Source: CAZOWW01 sp964583765
Lineage (GTDB): Bacteria; Actinomycetota; Actinomycetes; Actinomycetales; Kineosporiaceae
Reading direction: 5' to 3'
Length of the DNA stretch: 14,423 bases
Assembly (NCBI GenBank): GCA_964583765.1
Contig: CAZOWW010000139.1
Location: 1-14,423, forward strand
The notes beneath the pieces are model-generated. The model had not been told where the DNA came from. It searched no databases and was given only the letters and a program-made list of their open reading frames with translations. The translations under genes were made by a program, and so were the position numbers. Shown here piece by piece: positions 6,806 through 13,813 of this stretch. Positions within the stretch are counted from its first letter, which is position 1. The number at the start of each line of letters is the position of its first letter.

Positions 6806-7609
6806 ATGCCGGTGGCAGTGGGCCTGGAGGTCACGGACGATCTGGAGTTACATCTGGCACTCCGCCACAAGATCTTCTGCGAGAGCGAGCTGCTCCGGTG
6901 CCCCGGCCCGGCACGGTACGGCGCGACCGGCGACGATCCCCATCTTGACGAGTTCGACCGGCATGCGCTGACGCTGTGCGTGCTGCACGAGGGCGCGCCG
7001 GTCGCCACCGGTCGACTCGTGGTCGGTCCCCGACTTCCCTCGGCGTCATTCCTGCGCGAGTCGCCGGGCTTCCCCCGGGACCTGGACCTCACGCGGGGTG
7101 CCGAGCCGTCCAAGTTCGGGCTGCTCGCGGAGCACCAGGGCACCTCGCTGGGCTCCCGGGCCATCCACCGCCTCATCGGCGCCGTGGTGCACGAGGCCGG
7201 ACTGCGCAACCTCTCCCCGGCGATCCTGTGCCTGCGCCCGGCCATGTTCGGACTGCTCCGATGGGTGCCGTGGCAGATGTACGCTCCCTTCCACCTGCCC
7301 CGCTCGATCGCTCACCGGATGAGCGAGGAGCCGCTGTTCCCGGTCACGCTCCTGTCCCACGAGCTCGTCACCGCCGCCATGGCCAAGCCGATGATCGCCG
7401 AACTCGTCTTTCCGGAGGGCACGCCCGAGTGGTTCGACCCCTCGCGGAGCCGGTCGCCGCGGGAGGTCGATCAGGTGGCGCTCGGGAACGTGCGGCAGTT
7501 CCGAGCTCACATGACGGACTGGCGGGAGGCTGCTGCCGGCCACCCGGTGCGTCGTGAATCCACCGGCGCGCCGTTCCTCCTGCGCGCCGCCCTGGGCGCC
7601 CTGGGCTGA
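6806..7609 (+). CDS. LuxI/FeeM-like N-acyl synthase-related protein (GNAT fold)
   Basis: The protein has 267 residues. Its N-terminal part aligns by eye with acyl-homoserine-lactone synthases and N-acyl amino acid synthases, which join an acyl chain from acyl-ACP to an amino acid-type acceptor. Visible correspondences to LuxI invariant residues are R20-x3-F24 (R24/F28), D48-E-F-D51 (D45/D48), G69-R70 (R69), F82 (F84) and E100-PSK-F104 (E97-x2-R100). The conserved Trp at LuxI position 34 is not evident, and Lys replaces the late Arg. After this, SLGSRAIHRLIGAVVHEAG (114-132) resembles the acetyl- or acyl-CoA/phosphopantetheine-binding helix. The C-terminal 60 residues are extra compared with LuxI (about 190-220 residues). 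The ATG at 6806 has GAGGA 6 bases upstream. A stem-loop overlaps the stop. A general GNAT acetyltransferase is the main alternative. Substrate is unknown. Confidence 0.65.
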   Translation: MPVAVGLEVTDDLELHLALRHKIFCESELLRCPGPARYGATGDDPHLDEFDRHALTLCVLHEGAPVATGRLVVGPRLPSASFLRESPGFPRDLDLTRGAEPSKFGLLAEHQGTSLGSRAIHRLIGAVVHEAGLRNLSPAILCLRPAMFGLLRWVPWQMYAPFHLPRSIAHRMSEEPLFPVTLLSHELVTAAMAKPMIAELVFPEGTPEWFDPSRSRSPREVDQVALGNVRQFRAHMTDWREAAAGHPVRRESTGAPFLLRAALGALG

Positions 7610-7626
7610 GGGACGAGCCGTCCCTC
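7608..7626 (+). terminator. 7-bp stem-loop overlapping the stop codon of the acyltransferase gene
   Basis: GAGGGAC at 7608-7614 pairs with GTCCCTC at 7620-7626 around a 5-base loop. The stem begins inside the TGA stop (7607-7609). It is short and has no T-tract, so it is a modest terminator candidate. Confidence 0.45.
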
Positions 7627-7723
7627 TCGATGAGTTCTCCCTGGTCGGCATCGGCGCGGCTGCGCCGTCGCAGGGCGCCGATCGCCGAGGTCGTCGTCCG
7701 GCTGGGGTCGGCGTCCGGGTGAC

Positions 7724-7757
7724 GTCGTCGCTCGGCTGAGGTCGTCGCTCGGCTGAG
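7724..7757. repeat. Perfect 17-bp tandem duplication
   Basis: GTCGTCGCTCGGCTGAG occurs at 7724-7740 and again at 7741-7757 with no gap. Degenerate partial copies flank it (about 7688-7706 and 7758-7770), suggesting replication slippage. Confidence 0.85.
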
Positions 7758-7887
7758 GTCGGCGCCGAGGTCCGCTCAGGACCGCCGCCGTGTCGTCCGG
7801 GTCAGGAACGCCCGGCCGGGAAGCTGCGCCGGCGGAATCGGAGGGTATGCCGCCGCGCGTCGGCGCGTCCTGATCGGCGGCTGTCGC

Positions 7888-7979
7888 GAACCTGAGGTTT
7901 CGGGACCAGGGGAACGTGAGGTCCCGGGACGCGGGAACCTGAGGCCCCGGAACCAGGGGAACGTGAGGTTCGGGCAGGG
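7888..7979. repeat. Four degenerate 21-24 bp tandem repeats
   Basis: Units start at 7888, 7912, 7935 and 7959, with lengths 24, 23, 24 and 21. Each begins GAAC(C/G)TGAGG, and the second half is variable around CGGGACCAGGG. Units alternate between GAACCTGAGG and GAACGTGAGG, so the array is also an imperfect two-unit repeat of about 47 bases. A decayed fifth unit may follow at 7980. There are no unique spacers, so it is not a CRISPR array. Confidence 0.8.
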
Positions 7980-8528
7980 GAACGGGGAAGCCGAACAGGA
8001 ATCGGACGGAATACCTCGGGCGTATCTGCGGTCGCGGGACAAGGGCGTTCCGGGGACCTGCGGATCCTTCCGCCGGTATTCCAGGACCGGTTCCGGTGTT
8101 CCGGGGGAGAGCTGTGCGAGCGGAGCCGGGCTTCGCCGGCAACGACGGCCCGCTCCTCGTCCGGGTGGGGGCTCCCGACCGGATGCGCCGCCCGCGGGGA
8201 CGTGGGTGACATACGGCGCTTCGGCATCTGGCGCCGCGCCACCTGGCGGAAGGTTCTGGTCAGGCGAGGTGGTGGGCCCTTGCGCAGGTGGACGGAGACT
8301 CCGTACCCGTGCCCCGGAGACACCCGGTCCGTGGACGGGAACGAAGGGTTCGGTGGGCTCGTGGTGCCTTCCCGCACCTCGTGAGCACTGTCACGGGCTG
8401 CTACCCACAGTGAGGAAATGGGCGGAACGGGTGCCCCTGAACGGCCACAACGCGTCGAAGTCCGTCGAACTCTGTCACTGCAGGTCAATCAGCTCAGCTC
8501 AGGGTAGTTGACCCCTCTCGTCGGAAAG

Positions 8529-8557
8529 TTGACGAAGCACATCCGACTACCTAGTCT
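8529..8557 (+). promoter_or_regulatory. Sigma-70-like promoter of the conservon
   Basis: TTGACG at 8529-8534 and TAGTCT at 8552-8557 are separated by 17 bases, with expected transcription start near 8564. The leader to the preferred cvnA start is about 135 bases. AGTTGAC occurs at 8527-8533, overlapping the -35, and at 8506-8512, exactly 21 bases (two helical turns) upstream. This spacing would suit a dimeric activator or repressor binding one face of the helix. Confidence 0.6.
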
Positions 8558-8698
8558 CGTCCGGCAGACGACGCTGGATATGGATGATCCCCACTTCAGG
8601 GCGTGAGGTTGCGCCCTCCACCCGTCGTCGCTGGCGGTCAAGTGTTTGCTCAACTGGGTGGCGCTCGGGCGAGACCCGCTGGGAGGCGTGACGGTCCG

Positions 8699-11593
8699 GT
8701 GAGGTTCACCTCGACCCTCTGGAAGAAGCGATCGAGTATCCGTACTCGCGTGCTGGCGGTTGCCGCGGTTCCGGTCGTGGCCTCTTCCCTGATCGGTGTG
8801 GCGGTGTCCGCCTATCTGGCGGTCGGTTCCGAACACCTGCGGAGTTTCTCGTCCAAGTTCGAGGCCTCGACGAGACCGGCCGCCGACTTCATCACGGCGA
8901 TCCAGGAGGAACGCCGGCTGACCATGCTCGGCATGGCTGCCCGTGACCCGGCGCCGTCCCCGGAACTCCTCCATCAGCGTGAGGTGGTCAATTCCATCCT
9001 CGCGACGCTGAAGACGGGCGCCCTGCACGTTCTCATCCACGGTGCGGACGCCAACTTCCAGAAGATTCTCCGCAAGGTCGACAACGGCAGCCAGACCATT
9101 CCCACCCTTCGCGGGAAGATCGACAGCGGTCAGCTGACGATTCCCCAGGTGTACGCCGCGTTCAACATGATCACGGATGCGTTCGCGGCGGCCGTGGAAG
9201 CGGGGGCGAGAACGGCGCCCACGATCGACACCTTCTACGGGCAGCTGGGTGCGGCACAGCTCTTCCGGGCGGCCGACTACATGGGACGTAGCGCCTCGCT
9301 CATCGCGGTGACGCTCAAGGGCGGTGCGATCTCGGACGCGGCGTTCCAGGAGCTGGTCCGTCAGGTCGGGGCCTACCACTCCCTGCTCGACACGGCCGCC
9401 CAGGACATGACCACCGCGGAGCAACTCCGCCTGGCCGGGCTGGAGTCGCGTTCCGCCTGGAAGACCGTCGTCACGGTGGAGAACGCCTTCCTCTCGGCCG
9501 GTCTCGGCACCTCGCCCGCGAGCGCCTCGTCCGCAGGGGCCCTGGGCGCTGGCGCGGCATCCACCCCGGCGCCGGGTACGGCCGGAGCCACCGGCAACGC
9601 GTCCTCGGGCGACGGGAGCACCTCCAGTGCGTCGCCGACCGGAGGCACGAACCCCACGGCCGCGGCCACAGACGCCGGGACCACGGCCGCCCCGTCGACC
9701 GGGACAGGTGCGATGGGCCGGAGTCCGGCCGACGTCGTGGCCGCCCTGGGCATCGACGCCAAGCAGTGGCAGGAGGCCTCCCAGGACGTCAACAGCACCC
9801 TGGTCTCCCTCTACGCGGACCGGTCGGTCTCGGCCTCGAAGCAGGCCGCGGACAGCGCCGACAACCTGATGCTGCGCTCGGTGTTGTTCGGTGCCGGCCT
9901 GCTCCTTGCGGAGATCATCGTCGGATGGATCGCCATCCGGCTCGCCAACAAGATCGTCCGGCGGCTGGTCGCCCTGAAGACGGAGACCCTCGCCCTGGCC
10001 GACGAGACCCTGCCCGGGGTGGTCGAGCGCCTGCGTGCCGGGGAACACGTCGACATCGTCCACGAGGTCCCGGTGCTCGACCACGGTGACGACGAGGTCG
10101 GGCAGGTCGCCCAGGCGTTCAACAAGGCGCAGCAGACGGCCGTGGTCGCCGCCGCGCACGAGGCTCGTACCCGCGCCGGTACCCGCACGGTCTTCCTCAA
10201 CATCGCCTACCGCAGCCAGGTCGTCGTCCACCGCCAGTTGGAGTTGCTCGACCAGGCGGAGCGGATGCAGGAGGACCCGGAGCTGTTGACCCTGCTCTTC
10301 TCGCTCGACCACCTGGCCACCCGCGCCCGGCGCAATGCCGAGAACCTGATCATCCTCGGCGGCGAGCAGCCCGGACGGCGGTGGCGCCAGCCCGTGTCCC
10401 TGGTCACGCTGGTGCGCAGCGCCATCGGCGAGACCGAGCAGTACGCCCGCGTCACCACGCGGGAGCTGCCGAACTGCCAGGTCAACGGCAATGCCGTCGC
10501 CGACCTGGTGCACGTCCTGGCCGAGCTGCTCGACAACGCCACCGCCTTCGCCCCGCCGACCGCCAAGGTCGAGATCCGCGGGAACATCGTGGGGCGCGGA
10601 GTGGTCATCGAGATCGAGGACCAGGGTCTGGGGATCGCGCCCGAACACCGGGAGCGGCTCAACGCCATGTTGCGGGACGTGCCGGACTTCGACGTCATGG
10701 CACTCTCCGCGGAGCCCCGGCTCGGTCTGTTCGTCGTGGCCCGCCTGGCCGCGCGGCACGGGATCCAGGTCACTCTGTCCGAGTCCCGGTCCTACGGCGG
10801 CACCAAGGCCATCGTGCTGATCCCCTCGGCGCTCCTCGCGGAGGAGGCCGCCATCGAGGGGCCCTCCGGCAAGGTGATCTCCGGCTCCCGCAGTTCCGCC
10901 CGGGCGGCGGAGCACGCGATGGGCGAGACGGTGTCGGTGACCGCGGTGGGCATCGGGCCGCAGCGGTCCAGCGTGGTGCCACAGGAGCCGCCGGTGCCGG
11001 TGTCGTCCTCCGGGCTGCCGATCCGGACGAGCGCGAGAGCCCTGAACACCGGGCAACTGCCCGCGTTGGGCAACATGCCCGGGCACTCCGCCGGCGGAGG
11101 CGCGGGTCCGCTCTCGGGCCCGCCGATGTCGGGCAGCCCCCTCGGGGCAGGCACGGTCGGTGGTGGTGCGAGAATCACCGCCGACAGTTCCTCGACCAGG
11201 TCGGGTTCTCCCTTCGGTGCCTCTCCGTTGGGTGGCTCCGGGCGGACGGCGGACACCCCGACGGGGCGTCCGGTGTTCGGACTCGGCCCGCACTCCGGCG
11301 GAGCGGCCGGCCACGACATCGTCGTCGCGACACCGCAACCCGTGCTGGACGGCCTGCCCGTCCGTACCCGCCGCAGGACACCGGCGTCCGACGAGGAACC
11401 CCCGGCGCTGCCCCGTCGCCAGCGTCAGTCCAACCTGGCCCCTCAACTGGCGGGGGAGGCCCCGCGACCTGCTACGTCGTCCCAGGAATCCCTGTGGGGC
11501 AACGCCGAGCAGGTGCGGGACCGATTCGCGGCCATCCAGCGGGGGACCCGGGAGGCCCGCGGCACCGACATCGAGCCGACGACGTCCTCGTGA
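8699..11593 (+). CDS. cvnA: CvnA: conservon sensor histidine kinase-like protein with NIT-type sensor domain
   Basis: From GTG 8699 the protein has 964 residues. TM1 is at about 16-41 (VLAVAAVPVVASSLIGVAVS). An extracytoplasmic helical domain at about 55-390 resembles the nitrate/nitrite-sensing NIT domain. It is interrupted at 266-342 by an Ala/Ser/Thr/Gly-rich insertion. TM2 at about 394-416 is followed by a HAMP-like segment. The kinase core has H538 in LDHLATRARRNAENL, N613 in ELLDNATAFAPP and D641 in EDQGLGI, with the ATPase fold ending near 710. A 254-residue Gly/Pro/Ser-rich disordered tail follows. In Streptomyces conservons CvnA acts as a membrane sensor that interacts with CvnB-D, and no response regulator is present here. 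GGGAGG lies 12 bases before GTG 8699. GTG 8603 would add 32 Arg/Pro-rich residues. cvnB follows after 16 bases. Confidence 0.93.
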   Translation: MRFTSTLWKKRSSIRTRVLAVAAVPVVASSLIGVAVSAYLAVGSEHLRSFSSKFEASTRPAADFITAIQEERRLTMLGMAARDPAPSPELLHQREVVNSILATLKTGALHVLIHGADANFQKILRKVDNGSQTIPTLRGKIDSGQLTIPQVYAAFNMITDAFAAAVEAGARTAPTIDTFYGQLGAAQLFRAADYMGRSASLIAVTLKGGAISDAAFQELVRQVGAYHSLLDTAAQDMTTAEQLRLAGLESRSAWKTVVTVENAFLSAGLGTSPASASSAGALGAGAASTPAPGTAGATGNASSGDGSTSSASPTGGTNPTAAATDAGTTAAPSTGTGAMGRSPADVVAALGIDAKQWQEASQDVNSTLVSLYADRSVSASKQAADSADNLMLRSVLFGAGLLLAEIIVGWIAIRLANKIVRRLVALKTETLALADETLPGVVERLRAGEHVDIVHEVPVLDHGDDEVGQVAQAFNKAQQTAVVAAAHEARTRAGTRTVFLNIAYRSQVVVHRQLELLDQAERMQEDPELLTLLFSLDHLATRARRNAENLIILGGEQPGRRWRQPVSLVTLVRSAIGETEQYARVTTRELPNCQVNGNAVADLVHVLAELLDNATAFAPPTAKVEIRGNIVGRGVVIEIEDQGLGIAPEHRERLNAMLRDVPDFDVMALSAEPRLGLFVVARLAARHGIQVTLSESRSYGGTKAIVLIPSALLAEEAAIEGPSGKVISGSRSSARAAEHAMGETVSVTAVGIGPQRSSVVPQEPPVPVSSSGLPIRTSARALNTGQLPALGNMPGHSAGGGAGPLSGPPMSGSPLGAGTVGGGARITADSSSTRSGSPFGASPLGGSGRTADTPTGRPVFGLGPHSGGAAGHDIVVATPQPVLDGLPVRTRRRTPASDEEPPALPRRQRQSNLAPQLAGEAPRPATSSQESLWGNAEQVRDRFAAIQRGTREARGTDIEPTTSS

Positions 11594-11609
11594 GGGCCCT
11601 GAGTGAAGG

Positions 11610-12053
11610 ATGGCGTGGACAGACATGGCATTCGATTCGCCCCACCGTGAACTGAGCTGGCTGCTCGACGATCTCGTCCGGCGCGTGGTCGGTGCCGAAC
11701 GGGCCGTGGTGCTGTCCGCCGACGGATTGCCCATCAGCCGTTCGCAGAACCTCTCCGAGGAGGACGCCGAGCACCTCTCGGCCATCGCCTCGGGCTTCCA
11801 CTCGCTGGCCAGGGGAAGCGGCCACTACTTCGGTGGCGGCATGGTTCGCCAGACCGTCGTCGAGATGGAGCACGCCTTCCTGGTCGTCACCGCGGCCGGG
11901 AACGGCGCCTGCCTCGCCCTGCTCGCCACCGAGCAGGCCGATCTGGGAATGATCGCCTACGAGTTGAACCTGCTGGTCCGGCAGGTCGGAACCTATCTCT
12001 CGTCCGCGCCGCGGGCCGGATTCTCCACGGTCATGGAATCGGGAAGGTTCTGA
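11610..12053 (+). CDS. cvnB: CvnB: roadblock/LC7-domain protein of the conservon
   Basis: The 147-residue protein has a roadblock/LC7 fold over about 10-125: LSWLLDDLVRRV, then AVVLSADGLPIS, then HYFGGGMVRQTVVEMEHAFL and ACLALLATEQADLGMIAYEL. Roadblock proteins bind small GTPases, and in Streptomyces conservons CvnB contacts CvnA, C and D in a membrane-associated complex. The start is uncertain. The ATG at 11610 has GAAGG directly abutting it, whereas the ATG at 11625 (residue 6) has AAGGA 14 bases upstream. Neither spacing is ideal, so translation may be coupled to cvnA, whose stop is 16 bases before. The stop overlaps the cvnC start by one base (TGATG). Confidence 0.93.
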   Translation: MAWTDMAFDSPHRELSWLLDDLVRRVVGAERAVVLSADGLPISRSQNLSEEDAEHLSAIASGFHSLARGSGHYFGGGMVRQTVVEMEHAFLVVTAAGNGACLALLATEQADLGMIAYELNLLVRQVGTYLSSAPRAGFSTVMESGRF

Positions 12054-12406
12054 TGCAGGGTGAGACGTGGTTCGACGGCGACGCCGGACCACTGGTCCGT
12101 CCCTATGCGGTGACGCGGGGCCGAACCCGTAGTCATCGGCGTGATCTCGACCTCATCACCCTCGTCGTGGCCGCCTCGCCGAACATCGCCGTCTCGGGTG
12201 ATGGGCCCGAGTACGCCTCGATCCTCCGGCTGTGTCAGCGGCCGCTCTCGGTTGCCGAGATCGCCGCACGGTTGGAACTACCTCTGGGAGTGGCAAAAGT
12301 GTTGGTCGGGGATCTCATCGACCAGGGGTTCGTACTCCACGGATCCGGGGCGACACCGAACACGAACATCCTGCACGCCGTGCTCGACGGAATCCGGAAG
12401 CTCTGA
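12053..12406 (+). CDS. cvnC: CvnC: DUF742 protein of the conservon
   Basis: The 117-residue protein matches DUF742. It has the VRPYAVTRGRTR segment at 15-26, which is typical of the family. A winged-helix-like C-terminal half follows: EYASILRLCQRPLSVAEIAA, then LPLGVAKVLVGDLIDQGFV, ending near 94. The ATG at 12053 shares its A with the TGA of cvnB, a classic translational coupling arrangement. Its biochemical role is not firmly known. In Streptomyces it is part of the complex with CvnB and CvnD, probably as an adaptor. The length is within the usual 110-150 residues. Confidence 0.93.
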   Translation: MQGETWFDGDAGPLVRPYAVTRGRTRSHRRDLDLITLVVAASPNIAVSGDGPEYASILRLCQRPLSVAEIAARLELPLGVAKVLVGDLIDQGFVLHGSGATPNTNILHAVLDGIRKL

Positions 12407-12411
12407 CGACC

Positions 12412-12987
12412 ATGTCCAGAGCGACCACCCACGACATCGGCGTCACCGCCCTCAAGATTCTCATCGCCGGCGGTTTCGGCGTGGGAAAGACGACGCTGGT
12501 GGGGACCATCAGCGAGATCAAGCCGTTGCGCACCGAGGAGCTCCTCACCGAGTTCAGCGACGGCGTCGACGACCTCTCCGGCGTCGAGCGCAAGCGGACC
12601 ACCACCGTGGCCCTGGACTTCGGCCGGATCAGCCTCAGCTCCGATCTGGTGCTGTACCTGTTCGGCACCCCGGGCCAGGACCGGTTCTGGTTCATGTGGA
12701 ACGAACTGGCCATCGGTGCCCTCGGCGCGATCGTGCTCGCGGACACCCGCCGCCTGGACTCGTGCTTCCCCGCGATCGACTACTTCGAGCAACGAGGACT
12801 GCCGTTCATCATCGGGGTCAACTGCTTCGACGGTGTCCAGCGGTACCAGGAGACGGAGGTCCGGCGGGCGCTCGACGTCGAGGAACAGGTCCCGCTGGTG
12901 CTCTGCGACGTGCGCAACCGTGAGTCCTGCAAGGAACTGCTCATCTCGCTGACCGAGCACATCCTCGAGCTGGCCTGCACCGCCTGA
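12412..12987 (+). CDS. cvnD: CvnD: Ras-like small GTPase of the conservon
   Basis: The 191-residue GTP-binding protein carries a P-loop GGFGVGKTT (20-28), a switch I Thr cluster RTTTVALDFG (62-71), G3 GTPGQDR (85-91), a G4-like NCFD (137-140) in place of NKxD, and a G5-like VLCDVRN (163-169). The NCFD variant is usual for this actinobacterial GTPase family. It should cycle between GTP and GDP states to relay the CvnA signal, with CvnB as roadblock partner. I chose the ATG at 12412 with GGAAG at 12396-12400, 5 bases after the cvnC stop. Upstream in-frame starts would run inside cvnC and add unrelated residues. A 16-bp sequence overlapping the stop is repeated 47 bases later, and a strong terminator follows. 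Confidence 0.94.
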   Translation: MSRATTHDIGVTALKILIAGGFGVGKTTLVGTISEIKPLRTEELLTEFSDGVDDLSGVERKRTTTVALDFGRISLSSDLVLYLFGTPGQDRFWFMWNELAIGALGAIVLADTRRLDSCFPAIDYFEQRGLPFIIGVNCFDGVQRYQETEVRRALDVEEQVPLVLCDVRNRESCKELLISLTEHILELACTA

Positions 12988-13046
12988 CCTCTGGCCTGCA
13001 CGGCGCCGGGCCGCCGGCCTGCGAAGCCCTCTGACCTCTGGCCTGC
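12984..13046. repeat. 16-bp direct repeat at the 3' end of cvnD
   Basis: CTGACCTCTGGCCTGC occurs at 12984-12999, overlapping the cvnD stop, and at 13031-13046. The core CTGGCCTGC is also found inside the last cvnD codons (near 12970) and as CCGGCCTGC near 13014, so four related copies lie within about 80 bases. Confidence 0.75.
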
Positions 13047-13064
13047 CCTGCCTGATCTGCCGAT

Positions 13065-13102
13065 GAGCCCTCCGGACCGGGACAGCCGGTTCCGGAGGGC
13101 TC
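13065..13102 (+). terminator. Strong stem-loop terminator of the conservon
   Basis: GAGCCCTCCGGA at 13065-13076 pairs perfectly with 13091-13102. An inner CCGG/CCGG pair (13077-13080 with 13086-13089) extends the stem past a one-base bulge (T13090) to a 5-base loop. It lies 78 bases after the cvnD stop and 19 bases before the stop of the convergent PfpI gene, so it may act in both directions. Confidence 0.8.
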
Positions 13103-13120
13103 GCTCACGTGGCCCGTACG

Positions 13121-13759
13121 TCAACCCTGCGGGGCCGTCCACACCGGACCGCGGCGGTCGTGTTCCAGCTCGCGGGCGACGGTGTCCGCGAACGGGAGGC
13201 CCAGCTCCCGCTCGATGATCCACAGGGCGAGGTCCAGGCCGGAGGTGACCCCGCCCGCGGTGAGCAGGGTGCCGTCATCGACGACGCGTGCCCCCTCGAC
13301 GACCCGGGCACCGGCTGCGGCGAGGTCGGCCAGGGCGTTGTGATGGGTGATCGCCGGTCGTCCGGTGACGAGTCCGGCCGCGGCGAGCAGCATGGCGCCC
13401 GTGCAGACCGAGGCGACCCAGCGCGTGGACGGCGCGAGATCGGCGAGAGCCCTCGGGAGCACTCCGAGTTCCGCCTCGTGCCGGGCGCCGGGCCCCGGGT
13501 CGAGCCAGCCCCCACCCGGGACGATCACACCGTCCGGTCTACCCAGCCCCTGCCGGACGGGTACGCGCAGCCCGTGGGCCCCCACGACCTCACCGGCACC
13601 GTGCGCGCCCACCAGGGCGACGTCCCAGGGGACTCCCGCGCGGGAGACGTTCGAGAGCACCTCGAACGGGCCGAGGGCGTCCAGTTCGTCGAAGCCGTCG
13701 AAGACCGGGATCTCGATGCGCACGAGGGCAGTCTCACTCGAGAGCCGGTGCCGCTGCAC
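13121..13759 (-). CDS. DJ-1/PfpI family protein (isocyanide hydratase-like)
   Basis: The 212-residue protein has the class I glutamine amidotransferase-like fold of the DJ-1/PfpI superfamily. Key motifs are the early acidic loop FDELDALGPFEVL (D27), GVIVPGGGW (77-85) before the nucleophile elbow, and the nucleophile C119 in ASVCTGAMLLAAAGL, then RPAITHHNALADL and LLTAGGVTSGLDLAL. The D-x2-GPFEV plus VCTGA and H-H combination resembles isocyanide hydratases and the N-terminal domain of GATase1-type AraC regulators. No AraC helix-turn-helix follows, so a stand-alone enzyme is likely. The GTG at 13759 lacks a clear Shine-Dalgarno. The GTG at 13723 (LVRIEIPVF) is an equally reasonable start that matches the family's beginning. 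It stands alone, convergent with the conservon. The substrate cannot be told. Confidence 0.88.
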   Translation of the reverse strand: MQRHRLSSETALVRIEIPVFDGFDELDALGPFEVLSNVSRAGVPWDVALVGAHGAGEVVGAHGLRVPVRQGLGRPDGVIVPGGGWLDPGPGARHEAELGVLPRALADLAPSTRWVASVCTGAMLLAAAGLVTGRPAITHHNALADLAAAGARVVEGARVVDDGTLLTAGGVTSGLDLALWIIERELGLPFADTVARELEHDRRGPVWTAPQG

Positions 13760-13807
13760 GCGGGTTGTCGTACGCGGGTTCTGGTGGGTACGCAGGTTCT
13801 GGTGCGG
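13757..13807. repeat. Three direct repeats of an 18-bp unit at the start of the PfpI gene
   Basis: TACGCGGGTTCTGGTGGG (13771-13788) is followed by TACGCAGGTTCTGGTGCGG (13789-13807) and preceded by a shortened copy, CACGCGGGTTGTCG (13757-13770). They lie immediately upstream of, and touch, the minus-strand GTG at 13759. They occupy the place where its promoter or leader should be, so they could be regulatory or slippage products. Confidence 0.75.
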
Positions 13808-13813
13808 ACGGCG

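Larger units (their letters stand above)
7627..8528. other. About 0.9 kb non-coding region between acyltransferase and conservon
   Basis: No gene is supported. Frames open on both strands across 7800-8500 encode Pro/Arg/Gly-rich strings without motifs, and several frames are open at once, as expected from base composition. It contains two short tandem-repeat blocks (7724-7757 and 7888-7979), listed separately, and becomes less GC-rich at 8390-8560, where the conservon promoter lies. Confidence 0.55.

Noticed and set aside
7888..7979. Possible CRISPR-like array
   Set aside because: Units are contiguous and degenerate, have no unique spacers, and no cas gene is present.
7802..8511. Open frames on both strands over the tandem-repeat region
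   Set aside because: Several frames are open at once, and the translations are repeat-derived Pro-rich strings (such as VPLVP) with no recognisable family.
8489..11785. A 1098-codon open frame on the minus strand opposite cvnA
   Set aside because: It is the GC-driven shadow of cvnA. Its product is Arg/Gly/Val-rich without domains, while the + strand frame has clear kinase motifs.
12232..12411. Longer cvnD starting inside cvnC
   Set aside because: The added residues are out-of-frame cvnC sequence. The ATG at 12412 directly precedes the conserved family start.
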